Virus record (IMG/VR): IMGVR_UViG_3300006033_000048 | Span: 1 to 42,023 of that record | DNA length: 42,023 nt | Direction: 5' to 3' (one strand) | DNA from: a virus | Shown here: piece by piece, positions 14,842-24,462 of the stretch | How the letters are laid out: each line of letters opens with the position of its first letter | How positions within the stretch are numbered: position 1 is the stretch's first letter | Notes under the pieces: generated by a model | Told to the model about the DNA's origin: nothing | Databases searched by the model: none | The model's input: the letters and a program-made list of their open reading frames with translations, nothing else | Translations under genes and position numbers: made by a program

Positions 14842-15719
14842 TGGCTGATCAATATACGCCGACTTCAATTTGCAACATGTCCCTAGATGCGGCTGGTGTT
14901 GATTTCGTTTTAGGCGACATCGCCGAAGGCACGCGTCCAGCACAGATTTGCAGGCGTCATTATTCCGATTGTTTACGCCAATTGCTGAGGACTGCCGGGT
15001 GGTCCTTTGCTCGCAAGCAATCCCCTTTGGTTCTGATCGCTGATGCCAGCGGACAAACACCTAATGTCGGCACATTGGTTCCTGGCAATCAATTTCAGTA
15101 TAGCTATGCCTATCCTACGGACTGCGCCTTTCTCCGCTATATCCCTTGGTACCCCTTCTTTTCCCCCGGCGCACCGTCTGGGAATATCACCCCACCCGAT
15201 CCCAACGCGCCGTTGCTGGACAATTTGCAAACGTCCTATATCGGGCAAAGAGTCATCCCGTCTCGATTCGTCGTCACCAGTGACCAGAATTATATCCCGG
15301 TTGGAACGGCAAATGACACCGCCGGCGTAACCCCATTGGGACGGACTGTTATTCTTTCGAACGTCCCGCAGGCGCAGGGGATTTACACTTACGAGGCTCT
15401 TTATCCCAATGCGTGGGATAGCCAGTTCCGGGCGGCTTTGGTGGCGTATATCGCCAGTGAAATTGCCCTACCCTTAGCGACCGACAAGAAGCTAGGCATT
15501 GGCCTGCGTGATCGTAACATGTTTATCGCCATGGAAAAGATAAAGAACGCTAGAGTTTCAGACGGTCGTGAGGGATGGCATTCAAGTGATATTCAGGTGG
15601 ACTGGATGCGCACACGACGCTCTGGTGGATATGGTCTTTGGAATAACTGGAACGGAATGCTTGGCGATTGGAATTGCTCCTATGACAGTATCGGCTTTGC
15701 CAATGGGAGTGCATATTAA
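14841..15719 (+). CDS. Head-tail adaptor-like protein, third paralogue
   Basis: 292 residues. Begins TSICNMSLDAAGVDFVLGDI with RRHYSDCLRQLLRTAGWSFA, the same helix-plus-tryptophan opening as the two genes before it, followed by FQYSYAYPTDCAFLRYIPW, the counterpart of the Tyr-Pro strand. Residues about 185-235 form the closing helix (WDSQFRAALVAYIASEIAL). A C-terminal extension (SSDIQVDWMRTRRSGGYGLW, LGDWNCSYDSIGFANG) rich in Trp and Gly is not in the others. T7-like phages need one adaptor of this kind, so three suggest ring specialisation or a stacked tail. Confidence 0.65.
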   Translation: MADQYTPTSICNMSLDAAGVDFVLGDIAEGTRPAQICRRHYSDCLRQLLRTAGWSFARKQSPLVLIADASGQTPNVGTLVPGNQFQYSYAYPTDCAFLRYIPWYPFFSPGAPSGNITPPDPNAPLLDNLQTSYIGQRVIPSRFVVTSDQNYIPVGTANDTAGVTPLGRTVILSNVPQAQGIYTYEALYPNAWDSQFRAALVAYIASEIALPLATDKKLGIGLRDRNMFIAMEKIKNARVSDGREGWHSSDIQVDWMRTRRSGGYGLWNNWNGMLGDWNCSYDSIGFANGSAY

Positions 15720-18700
15720 GTGTCCATAGCCAAACTAGAGCCTGCATTTTCTGTTGGTGAAGTCAGCCCAGCGCTTTACGGGCGATACGATCTTGCTCGC
15801 ATCAGCGTTGCCGCAACGACGATGCGGAACATGTTTGTTGCCTTTGATGGCGGGGCTTTTAGCCGGGCGGGAACGAAATTCGTCGGATTTTCTAAACAAA
15901 CCGGTCGCTCTTACCCCCCGCGTCTGATCCCGTTTCAATTTAATATCAACCAAGGATTGGCGCTAGAATTCGGCCATTTTTATATGAGGGTGATATCTAA
16001 CGGAGCCTTTGTAACCGAATCGCCTCTCTCCATCAGCGGCATAACCCAGGCAAACCCAGCCGTGGTTTCTTCGGGTGGATCGGGAGCTACAGCGGCGTCT
16101 CCAATCACATCCGGGGTCATGTCAACCTATGCTCCCGGTGACACCGTGACTTTGACGGGAGGGACATATCTTTCTCCCGCTATTTTGTCCGTCACCAATA
16201 CAAGGCTTGTGTCCCTTCTTCTAAACAGTGCGGGCACGGGGGTATACGCCCCTGCCGATACGATCAATCTTTCTGGCGGCACGATGACGACAACGGCTGT
16301 TGTCACGGTCGCCACCACACAGGTTACAGGGATTCCTACTGTTGCCGCAGCCGGAACCGGTGGCACTCCTGGAACCGCCACGGTTACAGGCACAACCGGT
16401 ACAGGGACGAAGTTTGAGGCGTCCGTCACCATCAGTGCTGGCGGCATGATTTCTTCCGTTGATTCCTTAACTGTGGCAGGAGATTATACCGTTAACCCGA
16501 CAACCCCCACCGCCGAACCAGTGACCGGTGGTGGTCTGAGCGGGGCTCAACTCGATATCAAGCTAGGCGTGAAGACCTTCACGATTAGCAATGCTGGGGT
16601 GTTCACTACTAACGCGCCATCGGGGAATTTCACCCAAGCTTCCACGTCTGGTTCTGGGACCGGAGCTACTTTTCAGCAAGGCATTTTTGGCCCCAACGCT
16701 TGCACAATTTCTACCCCCGGCGTTTATTCTGCCGTTCCCTCGAATCCTGTTTCTCAGGGCTCTAGCAGCGGGTCTGGATTGGGGGCAACATTTACGATGA
16801 CGTGGGCTTCCGTTGCTGCGTTTTCTGCCGATGATTGGGTTTATATTTCCGGCGTCAATGGAATGACGGAAGTAAACGGAGAGACGTATGTAATTAAAAA
16901 CCCAACACCGACGACGTTTGAGCTTTACGACGTTTATGGAAACCCAGTGGATTCCACCACATTTGGCATGTACACGTCTGGCGGCACTGTTGCTAGGATT
17001 TATACTGTTTCTGCCCCTTATGCAGAATCTGATTTGCCATATCTCAAATTTACTCAATCTAAAGACGTGATGTCTTTATGTCTTGTCAACCAGACGACGC
17101 TTACAGAATATCCAACTTATGACCTTTCTCGAATTGGAAATACAGATTGGGAATTTAACGTTGTTTCCCCATCGTCCTCAGTAGAACCTCCAACGTCAGT
17201 AAGCGGTTCGGCGTCCTCTTCAGGGTCGACGTATTATCAGTATGTTGTCACATCCATTGATCCAGATGATGGAACCGAAAGCGTTGCATCTGACCCGGCG
17301 TCAATATCCAGCGCTGTTGATATTTCCGCGACGGCTGGCGCTATTACTATTTCTTGGACGCCATCCCCTGGCGTAAATCAACAGAACGTTTACAAGGCCA
17401 CTCCTGCCTATGGGGCTAGCCCTCCTATTGGCTCGCAATTCGGGTTTGCTGGGATCGCCTTTGGCGCCCAGTTCATTGATTCCAATATTGTGGCGGATTT
17501 CTCCCAAGTTCCACCCCAGAAAAAGAACCCCTTTGCACGCGGAGCAATTTTGGGGGCAACGCCGTCAACAGTCGGTACAGGGTATTCAAGCGCCACGATT
17601 ACCATTAATACATCAACCGGTTCAGGGGCGGAATTTGAAGCCATCATAAATAACGGCGGTGTTGTTGGATATCGCTTGGTTAACGGTGATGGGGGCTCTG
17701 GATACGCAAGCACCGATACAATCACGGTTACGGGAAGCGGGACTGGGGCAACCGCTGTTTTGAATGTTGGGCCGCAAACCGGAACGTATCCGGGATGTGT
17801 ATCATACATTCAAGGTAGGCGTGTATATGGTTACACACTAAACAACCCTGATACTTATTATATGTCGCAGCCCGATGCGTTCACAAATTTTGACTCGCGT
17901 ATCCCGACAATTGCGACAGATGCTATCGTCGGCTCTCCTTGGTCGGTGGCGGTCAATGGCATTCAAGCCATGGTGCCGATGCCAGGGGGTTTGATCGTGC
18001 TGACTGGTGATGATGCATGGCAGTTGACCGGAACTGGTGGTAGCTCGTTCAACCCTCAGCCGATTGCCCCCGACACACAACAAGCCCAACCACAGGCGGC
18101 AAACGGTTGCAGCGATAAAATACCTCCAATCAAGATTGACTACGATATCATATATGTTCAGTCTTTGGGGTCTATATACAGAAACTACTCATACGAATAC
18201 ATTAATAACATTTACACTGGCGCGGATATGACATTGAACTCCGCGCATTTGTTCACGGGCCATACCATCAAGGAACATGCGTGGTGTGAACAGCCCTATA
18301 AGATGATATGGGCTGTTCGCGACGACGGCATTTTATTGAGCTTGACTTATGTCAAACCACAGCAAGTTGCTGGATGGGCTCGACATGACACGAACGGGTT
18401 GTTTCAAAGTGTTTGTTCAATCAAAGAGCCCCCGGTATCCGCCCTGTATACCGCCGTCCAAAGATATCCAAACGGCAACACTGCCTACATGATTGAACGG
18501 ATGGATGATCGCATTTGGTCTGGTCTTGACGATGCGTGGTGTGTGGATGCTGGCCTTGAGCTTCCTCAGCCGACACCCGCCGCGACGTTGCGTGTAAGCT
18601 CGGCTACTGGACTTGGGGCCATTTCAGGATATTCAAACCTTGTTGGGGGAAGTGGGTATTCTGCATCCACGACGGCAACGGTAGTTGATGATAACGGCGC

Positions 18701-19607
18701 AGGCCCAGGAACTGGGGCGGCTATCAGTCTAACGATTGTTGGCGGTGTCATAACGGCTCTGACCATTGATTCCCCAGGCACGCTATACACCTATCCAAGT
18801 CTTGTTATCTCAGACCCTGCTGGCTCCGGTGGAGGCTCCGGTGCATCGGCGAATCTGATCCTTGATAATAGTGCGACGTTCACGGCTTCGGCTGGGGTTT
18901 TCTCTTCTGGAAATGTTGGGGATGTAATCCGAGTTGGGGGTGGTATCGCGGAAATTACCGCCTACACTTCCCCAACCGTGGTTACGGCAAACATCATCAG
19001 GCCCATAACTTCAGTGCGGCCCAATAGCGGCGGGCAGGTAAATCCACAGGCCGAGGGGTCTTGGACCTTAACAACCCCTGTGTCGTCTATCGGTGGGCTA
19101 AAGTACCTTGCCGGGGCCACTGTAACCGGCGTTGCGGATGGCGTTGTCATTCCCCCTACGGTTGTTCCAGCAAGTGGAATAATTGACCTTCCGCAGCCAT
19201 CGACTAACGTTGTCGTCGGCTTGGGCTTTGGGGCGCAACTTCAGAGCGTTTATCTGGATGGCGAATCCTTCCCCACAATCCAGGGACAACGGAAAAAGAT
19301 ATCGGCGATTACTGCCCGCGTTACGGCAAGTGCAGATTTTGAAATTGGCGCCAACGAACCAGACGGAGCGGCACAATCGCCTATTCAGATAGCCCCCGAA
19401 TGGGTTGGAATGGTTCCGGCACAAACCAGCGGACGCCCCCCATATGGAAGCGATGTCAAGCCATTGTGGACAGGTGACATAAGGATTCCTGTAAGCGGCG
19501 GCTTTGACGTTAGAGGACAGGCGGCGGTGCAGCAAATGGAGCCTTTCCCCCTTTCTATCCTAGCGTTCATCCCGGAAGCATGGCAGGGAGACCCGCCGCA
19601 GAAGTAG
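15720..19607 (+). CDS. Very large tail nozzle-like protein with inserted beta domains
   Basis: 1295 residues from a GTG directly after the previous stop. Residues 1-108 (LEPAFSVGEVSPALYGRYDL, MRNMFVAFDGGAFSRAGTKF) and about 700-950 (YPGCVSYIQGRRVYGYTLNN) match the nozzle proteins of BPP-1-type phages. Inserted are: a domain at about 140-340 shared with the adaptor at 13726; a segment at about 365-440 (VYISGVNGMTEVNGETYVI) of the FCCH-like type found in phage tails; a fibronectin-III-like domain at about 485-590; and two more Gly-rich repeats at about 610-690 and 955-1040 (GGSGYSASTTATVVDD). Nozzles of relatives are about 700 residues, so some 500 residues are decoration, perhaps to bind the cell surface. 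Confidence 0.8.
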   Translation: MSIAKLEPAFSVGEVSPALYGRYDLARISVAATTMRNMFVAFDGGAFSRAGTKFVGFSKQTGRSYPPRLIPFQFNINQGLALEFGHFYMRVISNGAFVTESPLSISGITQANPAVVSSGGSGATAASPITSGVMSTYAPGDTVTLTGGTYLSPAILSVTNTRLVSLLLNSAGTGVYAPADTINLSGGTMTTTAVVTVATTQVTGIPTVAAAGTGGTPGTATVTGTTGTGTKFEASVTISAGGMISSVDSLTVAGDYTVNPTTPTAEPVTGGGLSGAQLDIKLGVKTFTISNAGVFTTNAPSGNFTQASTSGSGTGATFQQGIFGPNACTISTPGVYSAVPSNPVSQGSSSGSGLGATFTMTWASVAAFSADDWVYISGVNGMTEVNGETYVIKNPTPTTFELYDVYGNPVDSTTFGMYTSGGTVARIYTVSAPYAESDLPYLKFTQSKDVMSLCLVNQTTLTEYPTYDLSRIGNTDWEFNVVSPSSSVEPPTSVSGSASSSGSTYYQYVVTSIDPDDGTESVASDPASISSAVDISATAGAITISWTPSPGVNQQNVYKATPAYGASPPIGSQFGFAGIAFGAQFIDSNIVADFSQVPPQKKNPFARGAILGATPSTVGTGYSSATITINTSTGSGAEFEAIINNGGVVGYRLVNGDGGSGYASTDTITVTGSGTGATAVLNVGPQTGTYPGCVSYIQGRRVYGYTLNNPDTYYMSQPDAFTNFDSRIPTIATDAIVGSPWSVAVNGIQAMVPMPGGLIVLTGDDAWQLTGTGGSSFNPQPIAPDTQQAQPQAANGCSDKIPPIKIDYDIIYVQSLGSIYRNYSYEYINNIYTGADMTLNSAHLFTGHTIKEHAWCEQPYKMIWAVRDDGILLSLTYVKPQQVAGWARHDTNGLFQSVCSIKEPPVSALYTAVQRYPNGNTAYMIERMDDRIWSGLDDAWCVDAGLELPQPTPAATLRVSSATGLGAISGYSNLVGGSGYSASTTATVVDDNGAGPGTGAAISLTIVGGVITALTIDSPGTLYTYPSLVISDPAGSGGGSGASANLILDNSATFTASAGVFSSGNVGDVIRVGGGIAEITAYTSPTVVTANIIRPITSVRPNSGGQVNPQAEGSWTLTTPVSSIGGLKYLAGATVTGVADGVVIPPTVVPASGIIDLPQPSTNVVVGLGFGAQLQSVYLDGESFPTIQGQRKKISAITARVTASADFEIGANEPDGAAQSPIQIAPEWVGMVPAQTSGRPPYGSDVKPLWTGDIRIPVSGGFDVRGQAAVQQMEPFPLSILAFIPEAWQGDPPQK

Positions 19608-19642
19608 AGACGGTTTTATGTTTATCTGGTATCATTCTCTGT

Positions 19643-21109
19643 ATGATTGACTTTTCTATCATAGACGCTAAGCCGTTCCATGTGGGGAATATCCTCCGCA
19701 AGATGAGGCGTGCCCATCGGGACGCATGCACAGCGTTAGGTGGCGATCTTCACCATGAACTATCCGATCTTTACGGACAGTCTTCGATACGCAAGGCAAT
19801 TATCCAGAACGGTAATCTTGTGGCCTTGTTCGGCATGAAGAGCGCGTTTTGTGAAACCTCGGGGTTTGTGTGGCTTGTCCTTTCCGATGGACTGAGCCCT
19901 CAGTCACTGACCGTCATTAGACAGGCGAGGAAGCAACTCGATATCCTTTCCGTAGGGAAGGCAGAGTTGAAAACGACAGTCCCCGCAGCGGATCGTCTAG
20001 CGGTTCGCATGGCGTCGTTGCTGGGGTTTTCACCTATTCCTTTCCAGGCCAAGAACGGCTTGCTTTGGATGTCTCGGACTTCAACCCCACAGAACAAACC
20101 ATCGCCTCATGACGGGCCGTTCGTCATCTTTGGTCTGCCGCGTTCTCGGACAAAGTGGCTATCCTCTTTTCTGTCTCACGAAAACCATGTTTGCCATCAC
20201 GATTTAACCGCAGAGGTAAGTTCTCTCTCTGAGCTTCGCGACAAACTATCGGTTCCAGGAAACGGCACGTCGGAAACATCGTTAGCTCACGGGTGGCCGA
20301 TGCTACTGAGTTGGTTTCCTAATATGAAAATCGTTGTCATCCGTCGCGATGTGAATGACGTAATGACAAGCCTTGAAAAGTGCGGCCTAAAAATTCCTCT
20401 AGAAGAAATACAATATAGGAATGACAGGCTAGATGAGATATCTGCTCTACCAAGAGTTATGACCGTTGATTTTAATGATATCGACAAAATGTCGAGGAAG
20501 ATATTATTTCATTGTCATGGCTATCATGTTGATGATTTGTGGGTAAAATCACATGACGCTAACATTCAAATAGACATTCCGGAACGATTGCGATTGCTTG
20601 AAGATAGGCACGATACAATCGCACATATTCAAGACAGTATACTTGCAAAGTCGTGCGATGTAACGATGCATGTTGAGAGTTTTTCTGAATTTTATCGAGA
20701 CGCAAAATATCTGCTGGGAATGCATGCTAAAGAAGCTGGCCCTATGGATGGAATGCCATTTGATCCTGATATAGATATGGCTATGGCGTTATATAATTCA
20801 GGGAGCTTGATGATTTGTACCGCCAGATGTTCTGGTTTAATTGTCGGGTACATATTTTTTATCATTAGCCCAAGCCTTGAAAGCCGTGGAATTCTTCTAG
20901 GCGTTAGAAATATATGGTATGTTCATCCCGCGTGGAGGGGGAGACTTGGGCTTAAGCTCCATGATTTTGCTAGTGACAGGTTGCGAGAGAGGGGCGTTTC
21001 TGCATTAACCTTGAGAAGCGGTGTCCGTGCGGACGGCCCGCGACATTTTAAATACTATGAACGCAAGGGCGCTAAGGACATGGGGCGTCTTTATCACTTG
21101 CCGCTATAG
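19643..21109 (+). CDS. Fusion of GNAT-like, sulfotransferase-like and GNAT domains
   Basis: 488 residues from ATG at 19643 (MIDFSIIDAKPFHVG), better than an ATG at 19580 inside the nozzle gene. Residues 1-140 resemble the GNAT-like internal virion protein of T7 gp13 type. At about 164 comes GLPRSRTKWLSSFLS, close to the sulfotransferase P-loop PRSGTTWL, and at about 229 KIVVIRRDVNDVMTSLEK, the matching second PAPS-binding segment. The last 120 residues are GNAT-like: IWYVHPAWRGRLGLKLHDFA carries the acetyl-CoA loop pattern, followed by a helix and FKYYERKGAK. The canonical Gly of the P-loop is Arg. It precedes the gp14-like gene, so it may be in the virion or modify a surface glycan. Confidence 0.65.
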   Translation: MIDFSIIDAKPFHVGNILRKMRRAHRDACTALGGDLHHELSDLYGQSSIRKAIIQNGNLVALFGMKSAFCETSGFVWLVLSDGLSPQSLTVIRQARKQLDILSVGKAELKTTVPAADRLAVRMASLLGFSPIPFQAKNGLLWMSRTSTPQNKPSPHDGPFVIFGLPRSRTKWLSSFLSHENHVCHHDLTAEVSSLSELRDKLSVPGNGTSETSLAHGWPMLLSWFPNMKIVVIRRDVNDVMTSLEKCGLKIPLEEIQYRNDRLDEISALPRVMTVDFNDIDKMSRKILFHCHGYHVDDLWVKSHDANIQIDIPERLRLLEDRHDTIAHIQDSILAKSCDVTMHVESFSEFYRDAKYLLGMHAKEAGPMDGMPFDPDIDMAMALYNSGSLMICTARCSGLIVGYIFFIISPSLESRGILLGVRNIWYVHPAWRGRLGLKLHDFASDRLRERGVSALTLRSGVRADGPRHFKYYERKGAKDMGRLYHLPL

Positions 21110-21118
21110 GAGCGCTAA

Positions 21119-21682
21119 ATGGGTGTGTACGCCGCAACCGCCGCCATTGTCGTTGGAACAGTCATCAGTGCTTCCGGCCAAATGCAGGCCGGCAAAGCTG
21201 CAAAGGCTTCGGCGGAATATCAAGCCCAAGTTGCGCGGAATAACGCTATTGCTGCGGAACAAAACGCTGACTACGCTATCAAGGTTGGGCAGCAAAAGGC
21301 GGCACAAGAGAGCCAAAAGGGAGCGCAGCAAGTCGCTCGTATTAAAGCAGCGCAGGCGGCAAGTGGGTTGAACATAAACACAGGATCGGCTCTTGACGTC
21401 CAACAAAGCCAGCGAGAGATAAACGTTTTAGACGCTGAAACGGTCATGCATAACGCTCAATTGCAAGCCTATGGCTATCGCTCGCAAGCTCAGAACTTCC
21501 GCTCTCAAGCTGATCTTGCCGAGTTCGAAGGGAGGAGCGCCGCGAAATCCGCACAAACGGGAGCGTTCGGAACATTGCTCTCTGGCTTCGGTGGGGCGGC
21601 TTCCGCATGGTATAAGGGGGGTGGAGGCGGTGGATCAACTCCTAGCACAAGTGACACCTTGGCCTTTTGGGGTGATTTCTGA
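21119..21682 (+). CDS. Internal virion protein, T7 gp14-like
   Basis: 187 residues after a strong ribosome site (AGGAG). An N-terminal hydrophobic segment (YAATAAIVVGTVISASG) is followed by long Ala/Gln-rich helices: KASAEYQAQVARNNAIAAEQ, then QQVARIKAAQAASGLN and NTGSALDVQQSQREI. This arrangement, a short helix, an Ala-Gln helix and a SGxxxxxGSALD turn, is typical of internal virion protein B of podoviruses, which inserts in the outer membrane during DNA ejection. A Gly-rich tail ends the protein. The stop overlaps the next ATG (TGATG). Confidence 0.75.
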   Translation: MGVYAATAAIVVGTVISASGQMQAGKAAKASAEYQAQVARNNAIAAEQNADYAIKVGQQKAAQESQKGAQQVARIKAAQAASGLNINTGSALDVQQSQREINVLDAETVMHNAQLQAYGYRSQAQNFRSQADLAEFEGRSAAKSAQTGAFGTLLSGFGGAASAWYKGGGGGGSTPSTSDTLAFWGDF

Positions 21683-24462
21683 TGGCTAACGTTCCATACA
21701 GCCCCATATCTGATATCCAGCCTGGACAGGCACCTGATAACTACCAGCGTCTACAGTCAAGCCCGGAAGCCTTTGGGGCGAGCATGGGGCGAGCGTCGCA
21801 AGCGGTTGGGCAGGGCATCGCCGATATCGGTAAGGCCGCCCTGACGATTGATCATATTTATCAAACATCCGTTGTTAATGATGGGGCAAACAAGGTTCAG
21901 GAAAAGTTCAGGACTCTTTTACATGGTGACCCGAATGTAACCTGGCCGGATGGAGCCCCCATCCCTGGATATCTGGCGACCAACGGTCGTTCAGCCATGG
22001 ATGGGCGGAAGTCCATTCAAGATCAGATGGACGCTTACATAAAGGAAGTCGGCAGCGGCATGGATGGCCGCACCAAAGAACAGTTCATGCATACGGCGAA
22101 TCAATACCGTATGTCCGCGTTGACCCAAGTTGACCGTCATGCGCAGCAGCAATCCTTGACTTGGGCTGAAACCGTCAACAACGCCACGGCCAAAAACGCC
22201 CAATCTGATATTGCCGTCAACGCGTTTGACGATGAGAAGGTAAACAACTTCACTCATGATCTTATTTCGGCTCGGGTGAAAAATCTTGAATTGGCTGGGC
22301 TGGCTAGTGACCCTCAGATTTTGCGTGAGACGATTGACACCGCTAATCGCGATGCACTGGTTACCAGATTGAATGCGGTTGCGATCAATGATCCTATAAA
22401 AGCGAAGCAAATCCTTGATAACAATAAAGACAAGGCCGGTCCTCTATACGACGAAATGGAGGCGCGTCTTAGGGTCAGGGTGGACCAAGTTACTGGTGAG
22501 CAAGCGGCTAATTCTATTATTGCCAGCACCCCACAAGTTTCACATGAAACCATTTCTCAGCCACAAGACGTTGACCAGATAGGACAAAGGATTCTTGTTG
22601 CCGAAGGAACCGGCCCGGATGCAAGCGGCCCAGGTGGCAAGCCATCGAGTTCTGCATATAATGGGTTTTTGAAAGGAACGTGGGACGATATCAGGAACAA
22701 GAACCCATCGGCTAACCTCCCCCCCACAGCAGCAGAGGCGAACAGAGAACAACTCAACACGGCGGCTACGCTGTATGCGCAGCAGAATGCAAAGGTACTA
22801 GAAGCCAACGGTCTTGTTGCTGACCCGACTTCTCTGCGTCTTGCCCATTTCCTCGGCCCGGCTGGTGCTGTTGCTATTCTCAACGCCGATCCTGATGCGC
22901 CTGTTTCAACGGTGCTTTCTCCCGAAGCCATCGCGGCCAACCCAAAAGCATTGGGGAACAAGACGGTTAATGAAGTTGTCGCCGATGCTGCACGGGTCAT
23001 GGGTGGCGGCGCTGGAGGATCACCCATCGCCCTACGCAAGGCCGACGTGTTAGAGCGCATCATAAATGATCAATCATTGAGCCACGGCGCGAAGCAATAC
23101 GCTCTCGCGACGGCTAGAACATATTTCGAAGTTCAAAATGCACAGAATATTGAGCAAAGACGGCAACAGGAGGAGCAACGCGTAGCCTTCACCGCCGATC
23201 TCCAATTGAAAGTATCCAGAGGTTTAGCATCTTACAATGATGTTGAGGCTGCGTACCAAGATGGAAGGATATCCCCCGCTACGTGGAAAGATTTGAATAT
23301 TCAAATTGATCGCGATCAAGAGCAATCTGAAAAGATTGTTCAAGGTATCGCGACAGTTCAAGCCGCTTTCAATGGCGGCCGTCCTCTTGACCCGAAGTCT
23401 GAATCTGATAAGAAAGCGCTTGATTATCATTATGAAATGACGAGCCAATCGTGGAAAGGATTGTCTCCACAGGAAACTTTGAATCAAGCGATTTCCTATT
23501 CCGGGAAAGCCGGGATGGTTCCAACACCATTCAAACAGGTAATCCGTGGAAATCTAAGGTCTGGTTCTCCTGACTCCGTTATCGTCGCGGCGAATACGGT
23601 CAAGCAACTGCGTAACCAGAATCCACAGATATTGAATGATTTTTCCGATGATGATTTGCGTATTGCAAATCTTGTCGGAACATATACGGATATGGGGATC
23701 AAGCCGGCCGAAGCCGTCCAACGTGCTGTTGATTCCATGAAGGTTAACGAGTCGGAGAGAAAGGTGAGACAGGGCGCATATCAGCTTGAATTGGGAACGG
23801 ACGCGAAGTCTCGCGAGGCGAAGATAAAATCTTTCTTGGAAGACAAGCTTGATAATTCATGGCTTTCTGACCCAACGTTTGATTCGTTGATGCTATCGGA
23901 GTTCAATAATATCGCGCAGATGGAGTATGAGAAAACAGGGAATATTGACTCTTCCATGCAATCTGCTTTCGATATTGTTAATCGAGTATGGTTTGAAACC
24001 TCTGTCGGTGGCGATAAGAGGTACATGAAATACGCCCCTGAAAAGGTTTATGCTGTCAATGCCATGACGCCAGAGCAAAACGCCCAATGGCAAAACAGAC
24101 AGCTTTCCGAGGATATCAACCGTCAACTCTCCATGACCGCGAATCGCATGGGGCAACCAGCCCCGGCGCCTATTGATGTATCTCGCACACTTCTTGTTGT
24201 GGACCCGACGAGAACTGAACAAAGCGGACGCCCGATGTATCAAGTTCTCATAAAAAATGATGATGGCGTTTTGCAGGCTATAAATTCTCAAACCGGAATG
24301 CCGATGCTTTGGGCTCCCGATTGGGAATCGTCCATGACGAGGACGGAGATGCAGCAGCGTGAGGCTGAAAATCAGATTGGATATGCTGAAGAAATCGAGA
24401 GACTGCGCCGGCAACGAGCGTTTAAGATTGCCCATCCGAGCCCGTACAAGGGGGGCCGGTAA
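21682..24462 (+). CDS. Internal virion protein with a lysozyme-like (transglycosylase) domain
   Basis: 926 residues, mostly helical. Residues about 300-400 look like an SLT/lysozyme-type murein hydrolase: ILVAEGTGPDASG with the likely catalytic Glu308, then SAYNGFLKGTWDDI, a Tyr-x-G-x-x-Q/K-G-T-W variant, and a helix with LRLAHFLGPAGAVAIL. Similar domains in T7 gp16 open the peptidoglycan for the ejected DNA. The rest has coiled-coil potential (NIEQRRQQEEQRVAFTADLQ) and no membrane span. The gene lies between gp14-like and the large ejection protein, so it matches gp15/gp16 in position. The stop overlaps the next ATG (TAATG). Confidence 0.75.
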   Translation: MANVPYSPISDIQPGQAPDNYQRLQSSPEAFGASMGRASQAVGQGIADIGKAALTIDHIYQTSVVNDGANKVQEKFRTLLHGDPNVTWPDGAPIPGYLATNGRSAMDGRKSIQDQMDAYIKEVGSGMDGRTKEQFMHTANQYRMSALTQVDRHAQQQSLTWAETVNNATAKNAQSDIAVNAFDDEKVNNFTHDLISARVKNLELAGLASDPQILRETIDTANRDALVTRLNAVAINDPIKAKQILDNNKDKAGPLYDEMEARLRVRVDQVTGEQAANSIIASTPQVSHETISQPQDVDQIGQRILVAEGTGPDASGPGGKPSSSAYNGFLKGTWDDIRNKNPSANLPPTAAEANREQLNTAATLYAQQNAKVLEANGLVADPTSLRLAHFLGPAGAVAILNADPDAPVSTVLSPEAIAANPKALGNKTVNEVVADAARVMGGGAGGSPIALRKADVLERIINDQSLSHGAKQYALATARTYFEVQNAQNIEQRRQQEEQRVAFTADLQLKVSRGLASYNDVEAAYQDGRISPATWKDLNIQIDRDQEQSEKIVQGIATVQAAFNGGRPLDPKSESDKKALDYHYEMTSQSWKGLSPQETLNQAISYSGKAGMVPTPFKQVIRGNLRSGSPDSVIVAANTVKQLRNQNPQILNDFSDDDLRIANLVGTYTDMGIKPAEAVQRAVDSMKVNESERKVRQGAYQLELGTDAKSREAKIKSFLEDKLDNSWLSDPTFDSLMLSEFNNIAQMEYEKTGNIDSSMQSAFDIVNRVWFETSVGGDKRYMKYAPEKVYAVNAMTPEQNAQWQNRQLSEDINRQLSMTANRMGQPAPAPIDVSRTLLVVDPTRTEQSGRPMYQVLIKNDDGVLQAINSQTGMPMLWAPDWESSMTRTEMQQREAENQIGYAEEIERLRRQRAFKIAHPSPYKGGR

